Shown piece after piece: positions 1-9,620 of a DNA stretch of 64,000 nucleotides. The notes under the pieces are model-generated. The model saw nothing but the letters and a program-made list of their open reading frames with translations. It was not told where the DNA came from and did no database searches. The position numbers were made by a program, and so were the translations under genes. The first letter of the stretch is position 1, and every line of letters begins with the position of its first letter. The stretch comes from Seminavis robusta (lineage: Eukaryota > Bacillariophyta > Bacillariophyceae > Naviculales > Naviculaceae): positions 31,008 through 95,007 of the forward strand of contig CAICTM010000190.1 in the NCBI GenBank assembly GCA_903772945.1, in the 5' to 3' direction.

Positions 1-1419
1 ATCCTGGAATCGAATCTGCAAAGCTTGATGATTAATTTTTATGATGGCCAGTACCGGTACCGGCGATGAGCCAAAACCCACTTTTTGTCCAAAATACAGA
101 ACTCAGAACTCAGGAGCCCTAAGGAGCCTGGCCAGTACCATACGGTACTGATTCATCTACCCCATTGTTGGACTTGCTACATGTATGTACGTATGTACCA
201 GTAGTAGGTTGAGCTGCTACTAAGGCAGGAGCTGTAGTCTAATGGAGCCCCGATCGATTGAAGATTCGATTCTATTGGTGTTCAGTGGTTAGTGGTAGAA
301 AGCCGTTGGGAGATTTGTCTATCAAGCTATCAATCGTAACACACAACCAGATAAGAAGAATGGAGTTCCCGGACTCGGAGGCCTTGGCGTCCGTTTCGAT
401 TCACTTGGCTGGGTCCGCTGCCTGGTCTGGAAACAAACCATCTAAACTACTTGTCCTGTAGCCACCAAAGATCAAAGCGCCGGTCCTGGCTAGTCGATGG
501 TAGCCAAAACTGGAAGGGAGACGGGTCTTGGCCATCGCAGATCATGATGCATCTCTACGTGCCAGGTTCCAGGTTGTAGCAGTTCTGTTCGGCCCATTCA
601 GCGAAAGAGCTCTCGTTTCTCATCTCTCGTTTCTAAAGCAAGCTGCACCCCTTTTTGCATTCTATAATACTTGACATGGGCCCAAATTATCCTCTTCACA
701 GAAATGCCTAAGTACCAAACTAAGTACTGAGTAGACCAGGTAAACGACTTCTTGGCGATCTCCTATAATATCAAAGCACCATTATCTCACCAGATATAAT
801 CGTGCATTCTTGATTGTTCAAGGTGCATTTGTGGTTAAATCCCTGGATCGTTCATTCCAACAGCTTTCCAACCAACCCTACTGAAATCAGCCAAACAAGA
901 TCAGAGCAACGAAAACGTCCAAGGTCCCCCATAGCTCCCAATACACCCTCACGCATTCCATAACTCTTTACTACTGCATTGCTTCTGGAAGTGCTCTGGA
1001 AGTGATAGTAAGTTAGTAAGTTGGTTCGGCAGCCAAAGAGATCTACATTATTTTGTTACTCGAGGCGTATGAGTACCGCCAACCGCCAACCGCCAACCGC
1101 CAACACCATATTACAGTACCGTAAAATAATGTCAAGTAAAGCTCAAGTAAAGACCAAGGAAGTTCCCCGCCGGAACGGCCCGGAACGCCGGAACTCGACG
1201 TGAAGTTCCAAATGAACTCTAAAGAAAAGCCCCCGAAAGGCCGGAAAGAGAATGGAGAATGGGACTGTGGGCTGCATGCAGAGATGGACGATGGACGATT
1301 CATTGCGTGACTAACAGCAGTCTACCAGCTGACTATCCAATAACTGTAGCTCTGGCATGGAACCTTTATCTCTCATGGAAATGGTCATACTGTACCTACA
1401 CTCCTCACACACATTTTTA

Positions 1420-1830
1420 AAAGATAAGTGGGTTTAAGATACCGAGTAATCAACTTTACAGAAATGTTAAGACAATCTAGATTCTCAGATTTCCCAAACC
1501 GGACGAGTACTAACGTCTCAAATCCAAAACTACTACTACTACTATGTGGAGAATGAGGGCAGCTAGTACCCACTATCTCCCACATCACCATCTACATCCA
1601 AGTCCTCCATTCCCCATTTGGGTTGCTTGTTCTACCACAACATCTTTGGTTTCATCAATTTTGGCTTTCATCAATTTTGGCTTCGCACCTTCGCCATCTT
1701 GGGCTTTGGTGGTGGCTCCTCACTGTCTGAGGGCATGGTTAGTATTAGGGTATGTAACAATAGCTGCTAGTGGCTATAAGATAAGAAAAATACTGAGAAT
1801 GGGCTGCTTGTAAGATAATGACTCAGTATG
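1420..1830. repeat. Dispersed repeat, copy A
   Basis: This stretch aligns by eye with 5226-5700 in the same orientation. Shared blocks include the run around tttacagaaatgtt, cagatttcccaaacc, catcaccatctacatccaag and tttggctttgcacctt-like text, in the same order and with small indels. On the minus strand it contains a short open stretch reading like DSEEPPPKPK. It may therefore be a decayed fragment of a gene 3' end that was copied twice. No terminal repeats were identified. Confidence 0.7.
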
Positions 1831-2209
1831 GCTGTTGACGAATCCTCTAAGATATCGATACCTGGTACTTCTAGTATAGTACAGGGCTCAGCATATAGTT
1901 AGCTTATATGCGAGGTAGGGGTGTACCTATCCCAGTAAATTATATTTAGAATACTCACTTTTTGCTGCAATTGATAAACACTCGAATACTCAGTACCTGG
2001 TTCCGGTACATGTACTGGTGAGCATTACTTCCGACGATACCACCGGTACCGTATGGATGCAGCCTACTAGTAGCTCTGTACGAGCACATGTAACAGATAC
2101 CGTACCATAGTTACTTTACGGCCAGTCCGACCGTTTTACCGCCAGACGGGCTTAAAGAGAGTTTTAGCCAGTTGAGCGGCTAAGGTCCTCACATTGATTG
2201 ATCCATTGA

Positions 2210-2520
2210 TCATTCTGATTCTGATTCATCATCGAATGATTGAAATCAATCATAGACAACCAAGGAGCACTCATGAGCGGCCTGGAGGTCCTTGTCTCTG
2301 TTTAGCACTACATGTACTCTCGCATTTTGTTGCATTTGATAAATTCTGATTCCATCGAATGATTGAATTCAATCATTCGAGCACTCGGCACCAGAACTCT
2401 ACTAATAGCTACTAGCTAGCTAGCCCGTAGGCTTGCCTCTGTCAAATATTTTTAGGCACTCTCACTTTTTGCTCAGTGTAAATTCTGGTTCATCGAATTG
2501 AAAGAATTCAATCACATCCA
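2210..2520. repeat. Three degenerate palindromic repeat units
   Basis: Three units spaced about 123 and 138 bp apart each contain a variant of a self-complementary core. The middle core at 2356-2379 is a perfect 24-bp palindrome centred on GAATTC. The copies at about 2233-2253 and 2494-2513 are imperfect. Each is preceded by an attctg(a/g)ttc-like block and the first and third are followed by caagga-like text. Confidence 0.65.
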
Positions 2521-2712
2521 AGGAAGCCAATGACGCGCCCGCTCCAATCGTATCTTTGCAGCCGGCAAGATTTGTGGAACTCGAGAAAGGTATTATTTGG
2601 TCATAACCTGATTTTATACTCACCTCATCAATAATCTGAAAGTATAAAATTCATGAGCAAGAAGTATTATACTATCCAAAATCTTTGATTATATCCATCT
2701 ACACAACACAAA

Positions 2713-3237
2713 ATGTTCTTCCATACTGCGTTTCTTTGTGTTGCATTCCTCATGACATTAACCCCGGCACCCTTGGTCCAATCTTTTGTCCTCCCCGCTG
2801 CTCTTCATCGCTCTGCCTCCAACAAGTGGACGGTCCGCATGGCATATGGAGCTGACAATGTCGGGTGGTTCCACAGCTACTATGGGCACAACGAAACAAC
2901 GACCAGTGCTTCCAACAACAACCACATGATTGAAATGGGAAACGGTCTCGGCTGTCCCATTTCCGTGGATTTTGCCGAAGAGACAGGGGAAGATCCGTTG
3001 GCCATGATGGATCGTATCTGGGAGTCCATGTGGGAGAGCAAGTTTGAAGAGCTTGTGGCCTACAAGATTCGCGCTGGCGATTGTTTGGTTCCAATGGGCT
3101 TTCGGAACAACCCACAACTTGCTTCGTGGGTTTGTTGCCAACGACATGAGCACATGAAGGGCACCTTGAGCAGTGAAAAGATGGATAAACTGGACGAAAT
3201 TGGATTTGAGTGGACATTCAAAGAAAAGTGGCAGTGA
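2713..3237 (+). CDS. Putative plastid-targeted protein with one helicase-associated domain
   Basis: 174 residues. The N-terminus (about residues 1-25) is a hydrophobic signal peptide. It is followed by VQS-FVLP, which resembles the diatom ASAFAP motif with Phe after the predicted cleavage site, and then a Ser/Arg-containing transit-like stretch. This points to the plastid, by established diatom targeting rules. Residues about 108-174 match the helicase-associated (HA) domain pattern seen in many stramenopile proteins: W..KFEEL..Y....G..LVP.....N..L..WV..QR, then LS..K...L..IGF.W. HA domains usually occur as tandem arrays or beside DEAD/DEAH helicases, whereas here there is a single unit and no helicase core. 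The domain is presumed to bind nucleic acid, but this has not been shown for this protein. The start gives a clean signal peptide and lies about 65 nt after a TATAAA-like box. Confidence 0.75.
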   Translation: MFFHTAFLCVAFLMTLTPAPLVQSFVLPAALHRSASNKWTVRMAYGADNVGWFHSYYGHNETTTSASNNNHMIEMGNGLGCPISVDFAEETGEDPLAMMDRIWESMWESKFEELVAYKIRAGDCLVPMGFRNNPQLASWVCCQRHEHMKGTLSSEKMDKLDEIGFEWTFKEKWQ

Positions 3238-4667
3238 GAGGTACCACGACGAAGAAGGAACAGGCGAGAAGAAATTTGGACTTGCAGAAAACAGAGATAT
3301 CATTCGTACCACATAGATGATAAGAGAAGAAACACATTTGATTCTCAAAAGATACTAAGAGAATTGAAGGTGTCAATCAGTGGATTAGTTACGTCGATTG
3401 GTCCTGTTGCATATGCCTGCAGCTGTGCACGCCTCTCTGACTCCCGTATCATTGCTATTTGATCTCTCATCATCCGCCCCGCGCCTTGGATGGCTATGTC
3501 AGGGGCAGCCACACCTTCTTCTGGTGTTGGTTTGCTTCCAATCAAGCGGCAACCACCTTCAACTTTCACTCAACAGACGTGGCTGTCATCGCTGGAGAGG
3601 AGATCAAATATCAGTTCCGAGTCTCGCTATCATCAATGTCTTTGTATCATGGCACCCAAACTAGATGTTCTCACTACCACATGCCGGGACCTGCAGCAGT
3701 TGTAGAGGCTCACAAAAGTACTGCCACAGACAGGCACAGGCCAGATAGAGTACGGCAATGACGGTGGTCTTCCGTCAATTTGGCTGGAGCATCATAATAA
3801 CCAAGCTCTTTTCGTCGAGTGACTCTCCACAAAACCGCTCTGGCATACATGCGCCAGGACGAGAGTCGAGTGGCCCACCCAGTCTATGAAAGGACTCCAC
3901 ATGTACCGGAATGCCAAATGAGGCAAGTGCCAGGTGCTCTGTCCAGCTCGTGCTAGTAGATTCCATTAGAGCAATACATTGGTCCACTAGTACCGGTACT
4001 AGCCGCTTCCAATGCACCATTGCACCGACCAAGGTACTGCAAGGCTAGATTTGGCCCAACCATCATCTCCCGTGGAGAGGCACCGTGGAGAAGGGCGTAA
4101 TGGGACAATTGCGGGCGTCCATGTGCTGCAGAATGCCAAAAGAGGCGACAAGCAAATTCGAGCGAACCTATGATAGATCATTCTATCAAAATGATCCTCA
4201 CAGAACAGGCATGCAATGCAATGATGCTGCAGCGTTCTACTTTAGTCAATTCGCAACAACAAAGAAGCGAATGGATGAAGCAAAAGCTGTTTCCAACTAG
4301 AACCAGCCCTACTGAAGAGAAGGAGTGATGAATTTGTCATTCTATATAAAAGATACATTTCTATCCATGTGTTTCAGGAGACATATATAGTGCGGCTTCT
4401 TTCATTGTGACAGAAATGCTTTCCTCTTGCATTGTCTTGGTCGTTCGAACGGATCCACTGGCTCCAACTGCCCTTGCCAGGTCTCCACGATCCGATCCGA
4501 CCATGAGTGTGTGAATTGAATACGTAATAGCCTGCGTTGAAAATTGTGTGTGATCATGTTGTTTGTGTGCATGTTTCTTGGTTGCTTGCTTGCTTGAGAC
4601 GACGACGTCCTCATCTCGTTCGTAGCTCTCTCTCTCTCTATCTCGCGTTCGCAACGTACTTCCCTCA
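3238..4667. other. Intergenic, no gene recognised
   Basis: The short frames here (60 to 100 codons) overlap each other on both strands and show no domain. A CT-rich run occurs near 4626-4645. The stretch separates the 3' ends of the HA-domain gene and the minus-strand ubiquitin-like gene. Confidence 0.55.
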
Positions 4668-4958
4668 TTACATACCATCCAAATGAATACAAGATTGTGC
4701 TCGAATCTTGTAATCCGACAACTTGGCGTCGTCTTGGAGTTGCTGTCCTCCAAAGACGAGACGCTGTTGTTCAAAGGGAATGCCACGACGATCGGCAATC
4801 TTGGACTTGAGCGAGTGCACCGTGTCGGTGTGCCCCACGCCAAAGAGCAAATGCGAAGAGCTGCGCTTGTCGACGACAAAGATGGTCATGGACTGCGAGT
4901 CATGGTCGCAAATGGAGCCGCTACGGATGCGTGGATGGTGCAAGCTGGAAGTGTCCAT
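4668..4958 (-). CDS. Small ubiquitin-like domain protein
   Basis: 96 residues from the methionine at 4958. Residues about 24-96 form a ubiquitin-like fold. MTIFVVDKR begins the first strand, TVHSLKSKIADRRGIPFEQQRLVFGGQQL matches the helix and the ubiquitin Q-R-L-x-F-x-G-x-x-L core, and KLSDYKI matches LSDYNI. The protein ends in HLDGM and lacks the Leu-Arg-Gly-Gly tail. It is therefore unlikely to be conjugated like ubiquitin as it stands. The frame stays open upstream to 5360, but that part runs into a dispersed repeat and looks non-coding, so the internal start was chosen. An upstream exon cannot be excluded. Confidence 0.7.
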   Translation of the reverse strand: MDTSSLHHPRIRSGSICDHDSQSMTIFVVDKRSSSHLLFGVGHTDTVHSLKSKIADRRGIPFEQQRLVFGGQQLQDDAKLSDYKIRAQSCIHLDGM

Positions 4959-6008
4959 GGTCTCTCTTTCACTCTTACTGGCAGAAGGAAGGAAGGAATG
5001 ACTATTGGCTTGAACAATTCTGTTGCTTGTTATTCTCAGAGTGCTTCTTGTTTCACGATCCGAAAGTGTGCTTGTCTTTGGGGCTTTTTTCTCTTCAACC
5101 GGATCGGATCTGGGAATTTTGTGAGAGGAAGTCAACGTCAACGTCACGCTACCGGTAGCCACGCGCACCTGCTCGAGTACCGGCAAGCCACCGTAGCTGG
5201 TGGTGCAATCCTCACTCTCACTGTTAAGATACCGGTAAGTGGGTTTAGATACCAAGTACCGTACAGTACTCAAGTTTACAGAAATGTTGTAAAAGACAAC
5301 GTAACCTAGATACTCAGATTTCCCAAACCAGTAACCTGTAAGATAAGCTACGAGTACCAATGTCTCAAATCCTAAGCTGCTACTAGTACTAATACTACTA
5401 TGTGGGCACTGGTACGTACTGGTAGTGAGGTCAGCTAGCTAGTACCCACTGTCTTCCACATCACCATCTACATCCAAGTACTTCAAATCCCCATTCTGGG
5501 GTGCCTCCTCCACCGCATCATCTTTGTTTGGTCAATTTTGGCTTTGCACCTTTGCCTTCTTGGGCTTTGGCGGTGGCTCCTCACTGTCTTTGTGGGCATA
5601 TGATAGTTAGTGGTAGGGTATCTTCCAATAGCTGCTAGTACCTGGTACATGTGGTGTCCATGAGATATGAAAGATACTGAGATTGAGATGATATCTTATT
5701 GATGGGGTAGAAGCGTACGCAAGTACAGTAGCTACTGTACAGTACAACCGCAACATAAAACTTTGCCGGCATGAAATTTGACGTCGCACTCATGAATTCA
5801 AATCATTCACACCAATCGAATGACGTGACCAGGATGACGAATGCCGCTTGGTTGTCTTTCTCACAACAGCTCTGACAGCAACCTCGGCTCGATCGTTGGC
5901 TCGCTTGGCTCGTTGGATCCGGATTCCGTACACCCGTTTTTAGCTTCTGTTATGTTCCATCAGTGTTACATTTTATTTCATAGAACAAATAAGAAATACT
6001 CTGTGACG
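4959..6008. other. Intergenic with dispersed repeat
   Basis: This is the probable 5' region of two divergent genes, the ubiquitin-like gene on the minus strand and the aldo/keto reductase on the plus strand. Much of it (5226-5700) is the second copy of the repeat also found at 1420-1830. The rest is AT-rich sequence with ACCGGT and GCTAGC motifs. Confidence 0.55.
5226..5700. repeat. Dispersed repeat, copy B
   Basis: Same orientation as the copy at 1420-1830. On the minus strand the segment around 5590-5470 reads DSEEPPPKPKKAKVQ and then, after a frame change, LKYLDVDGDVEDSG. This supports origin from the 3' end of a protein gene that is now decayed. Insertions rich in gtacc/ggtac distinguish this copy from copy A. 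Confidence 0.7.
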
Positions 6009-7097
6009 ATGAGGACTCCGATTCCCCGCATCTACCTTGGCAGTATGACCTTTGCTTGGTCGGGTCAAACGAGTTCCGTCGTGGACGAATCGGTGGCATT
6101 GGCCATGGTTCAAAAATTCTTGCAATTCCAAGAAACATCCGACAACGACAAGGTGCCGTTATTGGACACGGCACGAGTCTACGCCGGTGGCAAGACGGAG
6201 CTCATGGTCGGAGCCGTTCTGGATAAATTATCAGTATCTGACAGTAAGAGCAGTATTGTGGTGGGAAGCAAGGCCAATCCGGCGCTTCCCGGAGGTCTTT
6301 CACGAAAAGGCATTCAAGAGCAATTGGCCACGTCGTTGGATGCCATGGCACTCTCGAGTTTGGGAGAATATTACCTTCATCAACCCGACACGGAACATTC
6401 GTTACTGGAGAGTCTGCAATGCATTGACGAATTGATCCACCAGCAAGACAAACCAATTGCGTCTCTGGGCATGTCCAACTATCATGCCGTCGAGATGGAA
6501 CGCGCCTTTACTCTCTGTCAAGAACACAACTTGACACCTCCCACGGTCTATCAAGGACTCTACAATCCACTGAATCGATTGGTCGAAGACGAATTGCTTC
6601 CTGTATTACACAAACACAATTGTCAATTTGTCGCTTACAATCCCCTCGCGGCCGGTCTGCTCACTGGAAAACACTTGCAACAAGGCAATGGTGTGGTCCC
6701 CGCCGGACGGTTCAAGGACAATCCCAATTATTTGCCACGATTTTATACGGACGCCAATTTTCAAGCCGTTCAATTGATCGATCAGGCCTGTCAAAAAGAA
6801 GGCATATCCATGGTCGAAGCATCCTATCGATGGCTCTTGCGCCATTCCCAATTACGACCCCAAATCGATGGCATTTTGATCGGAGCCTCGTCTTTGACGC
6901 AATTGGACGAAAATTTGGACAGTTGTACGGCGGCGGCAACACAGGGTCCTCTATCCGATCAATTGCTCGAGGCGTTCGATCAAGCCTGGGAGCTCACGCA
7001 AAAAGAAGGAGCATTTCCCTATTGGAGATCCTACTCGGCCGATTTTCCCAATCGAGAATCGTTGCATCCTGGGGCGTCGTACACGGTGAAAAAGTAA
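6009..7097 (+). CDS. Aldo/keto reductase, AKR7/aflatoxin-aldehyde-reductase-like
   Basis: 362 residues from the methionine at 6009. It is predicted to be an NADPH-dependent (beta/alpha)8-barrel oxidoreductase reducing aldehydes or ketones; the substrate is unknown. The catalytic tetrad is visible as Asp53 and Tyr58 (DTARVY), Lys88 (GSKANP) and His124 (YLHQPD). The spacing agrees with the family. Further family features are SLGMSNY, the QGLYNPLNR segment, FVAYNPLAAGLLTGK, and a C-terminal GILIGASSLTQLDENL cofactor region, which resemble the AKR7/tas branch. The frame is open back to 5841, but those 56 residues have no family counterpart, so the internal ATG was preferred. It has no recognisable targeting peptide, so it is probably cytosolic. 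It is a single exon. Confidence 0.88.
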   Translation: MRTPIPRIYLGSMTFAWSGQTSSVVDESVALAMVQKFLQFQETSDNDKVPLLDTARVYAGGKTELMVGAVLDKLSVSDSKSSIVVGSKANPALPGGLSRKGIQEQLATSLDAMALSSLGEYYLHQPDTEHSLLESLQCIDELIHQQDKPIASLGMSNYHAVEMERAFTLCQEHNLTPPTVYQGLYNPLNRLVEDELLPVLHKHNCQFVAYNPLAAGLLTGKHLQQGNGVVPAGRFKDNPNYLPRFYTDANFQAVQLIDQACQKEGISMVEASYRWLLRHSQLRPQIDGILIGASSLTQLDENLDSCTAAATQGPLSDQLLEAFDQAWELTQKEGAFPYWRSYSADFPNRESLHPGASYTVKK

Positions 7098-7867
7098 TTC
7101 GCAAAATAGATAGATAGATAGATAGATAGCTTCGTAGTACCGAACAGAAGCTAGTATAGCTGATGAATGGTACGGAACGTAATAAGCTAGCTACGTAACT
7201 ACTATAGATTCAAATTGCTAATTCTCGGAACGTCCTTTGCAGGGTAGGGTCACCAACCAAAAAGCTTTCGTTCATCCTCTCGACCACCTTCGTATGCCCG
7301 GCTTGGAATAGCGGTGCAATTGTCATTTTAGTGGACAACTTCCAACTGCAATAGTACACTGGGCATGGCATCCCGAACGGAAAAGCAAATTTTGGCATGA
7401 TTGCCCCGACATCATGGCGCTGGTCCAAAACGTCTCGAACCGAGATCAATCATGTAACATCATTTGCAACTGCAAGAGCTATCTTTTTAATCCATTTATT
7501 ATTAGTTCGGTGCAACACAACCCATGTTCTACGCCAGAGCACCAACAGAAAATGAAAACTATCTAGCAACAGCTACGCACATGTATGTTCGAAGAATGGT
7601 GTGGATTTGCTAATGTGCGGTGCGGAATGCGCCAAGGCTTGAAGCAAGTCTCATAATATTCAATCCTTTTAAAGCAACATGCATATTTTGTTTATGAAAA
7701 TCAGAAAGGAAGATGGGTATGGCGTAGATTATTTGATATTATCATGGTGCTACTAGTAAGTATAGATTAAGTACATGCTTAATGGGTACAGCATCATTAC
7801 TCTTCTTCTTTCACAGTGGTTACAACAACTACATAAAATACATAAACCATACAGATATGGGGAATGC
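7098..7867. other. Intergenic between convergent genes
   Basis: This separates the 3' ends of the aldo/keto reductase and the RNA-binding protein. It starts with a short (GATA)n microsatellite at about 7105-7130. No frame with a domain was seen; a 79-codon minus-strand frame at 7210-7449 is not supported by anything else. Confidence 0.55.
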
Positions 7868-8527
7868 CTAACGAGGCGCCCTGCTGTCATAACGGACCTG
7901 CAAGTTTCGTCCCTTCAATTCGCCCTCGTTGAGTTTGCTAATGGCGTCCGCAGCCTGGCTCTCCTCCGCGAAACGAACAATACCAAAGCCCCTAGAGCGG
8001 CCGTTGGCATTCGTCACAATGTTCGCCTTTTCAATGGTTCCGCACTGACCAAAATGGTCGCGAAGCTCCTGCTCCGTGGTCTCAAAGGACATGTTGCCCA
8101 CGAACAACTGGACTCCACTGGTAATAGCAGGGTCTCCTCCGCCGCGATCTCCGTCACGACCGCGTCCTCTTCCTCCAGACCAACCACGACCACCGCCGCG
8201 ACCTCCTCCACGGCCGCCGCCGCCTCCTTCACGGGGCTTGGTGCTCACTCCACGATCTTCTCGAATGAAGATGGGCCTGCCGTTCAAATCCGAGTCGTTC
8301 AGAGTCGACTTGGCTTTTGCGGCTCCTTCGGCCGTGGCAAATTCCACAATACCGTATCCTTTCGACCTTCCTCCATAGGTCGTCATGACATCCGCCTTTG
8401 TCACCTCGAATCCAGTCGTCATCATGAGCTCTTTGAGATCTTGCGAGGTAACCTCCCAAGCAATGTTTCCCACGAACAATCGCTTGTCGCTACCCCCGCC
8501 TTCCGCCGTCGCGCCGTCGCCTTCCAT
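7868..8527 (-). CDS. RNA-binding protein with two RRMs and an RGG linker
   Basis: 219 residues. RRM1 spans about residues 17-94, with RNP2 LFVGNI and RNP1 RSKGYGIVEF. RRM2 spans about 141-214, with LFVGNM and RSRGFGIVRF. Between them (about 98-135) lies a Gly/Arg-rich stretch of GRGGG and GGRGRG units, a typical RGG box that can bind RNA and be arginine-methylated. The protein probably works in RNA processing, stability or translation in nucleus or cytoplasm. The two-RRM plus internal RGG layout resembles hnRNP and nucleolin-tail proteins, but no specific orthologue is claimed. Single exon; the start is the first in-frame ATG and precedes a short acidic/Gly leader. Confidence 0.9.
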   Translation of the reverse strand: MEGDGATAEGGGSDKRLFVGNIAWEVTSQDLKELMMTTGFEVTKADVMTTYGGRSKGYGIVEFATAEGAAKAKSTLNDSDLNGRPIFIREDRGVSTKPREGGGGGRGGGRGGGRGWSGGRGRGRDGDRGGGDPAITSGVQLFVGNMSFETTEQELRDHFGQCGTIEKANIVTNANGRSRGFGIVRFAEESQAADAISKLNEGELKGRNLQVRYDSRAPR

Positions 8528-9620
8528 GTTTCTACCGTACCGCTACCGTTCGAATTAGGTTCCTATTGTATACACCAACGACAAGGACAGATAACGCGTG
8601 TGAGATCAAGCAGAGAGAGACAACAGATGCAGCATTCGTACCCACGATAATCAACAGCGCCGCAACAGCTATCGATACTCACCAATTGTCACCATTTCCT
8701 GATCAACAACAATGGATCCTGCTTCCCCGAGATCGCTGGTTCTGCTGCTGTCGAGAGATCACCAAAAGCCGTTGAATTCTGCAAAGAGGCTTCTCTTTTT
8801 AAGGTGGAGGTTACGGAAGTCATTCGTGAAAGTTCATTAATAAACGCGCTGGCATGCCGTGGGAGTGTTGCGGCAACCACTCCATCCACAGTGAAGGGGT
8901 TGTCCCCAACCCGATGCTACCGGTACAGTAGATGTATTTTAGCAAGCAAGCTAGCTAGAAGCTATTAATACCGTACGAGCTAGCAAGGCACGGCGCATCA
9001 ACTACAGGCAAGCGCCAGAGGAAGTACAATGGGCCCCATCAGCGTGACTATCCTGCTGCTTGAGCTGGGAACGTGATACCCATAGTTTTTGAAATCACAA
9101 ATCTGAACTTAGAAAGCCCAAAGTGAGCAATTAGCCGTCGGACACTGCAGATGGAAAGCTAGTAGTCTGACTGGGCACCATGGGAAAGTGCCAGAGACAA
9201 CGGTCTGAAGCTACCACACAGCACTGCCGCAGACAATGAAGCATTCCTATACACACCAACACTACAAAACGCAAGCCCAAACAACGACTCCAATGACTTT
9301 CAACCTAATGCTAATAATACTATTGGTGTTCTAGTTCTGTTTCCTGAGCTCACTCTTTGACTGGCTGCCACTCTGGATGTCACTTTTTCTTTCTGCCTTC
9401 CTCTCTTGCTTCCATCAAACTAACTAATTGTCACATATTATCATTCCACCGGACTGATTCTGGTTATTGTTTGCAATTGATGCAACGTATCAAACTGCCT
9501 ACCGATTGTGTCTTGTTGTTGCTTGCTTGCTTGCTTGCTTGTCAGAGGCACTATTCATTCATTTGTTGCATTACTGTATATCGATCATAAATCTGTCTGT
9601 TGCGGTTTGAAACCTTGCGG
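8528..9620. other. Intergenic between two minus-strand genes
   Basis: Contains the promoter side of the RNA-binding protein and the 3' flank of the coiled-coil protein gene. A (TTGC)n run lies at about 9520-9542. No supported gene. Confidence 0.5.

Larger units (their letters stand above)
1..2712. other. Repeat-rich intergenic left end, no gene recognised
   Basis: No reading frame here has a recognisable domain; the longest are under 90 codons. The stretch holds many short palindromic motifs of the ACCGGT and GCTAGC type, a dispersed repeat at about 1420-1830 that recurs at 5226-5700, and three degenerate copies of a palindromic unit between 2210 and 2520. A TATAAA box-like sequence at about 2643 lies about 65 nt before the start codon of the next gene and could be part of its promoter. 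Confidence 0.6.

Noticed and set aside
7775-8650. 291-codon plus-strand frame
   Set aside because: Opposite the RNA-binding protein, whose two RRMs are unmistakable; the plus-strand product has no recognisable features.
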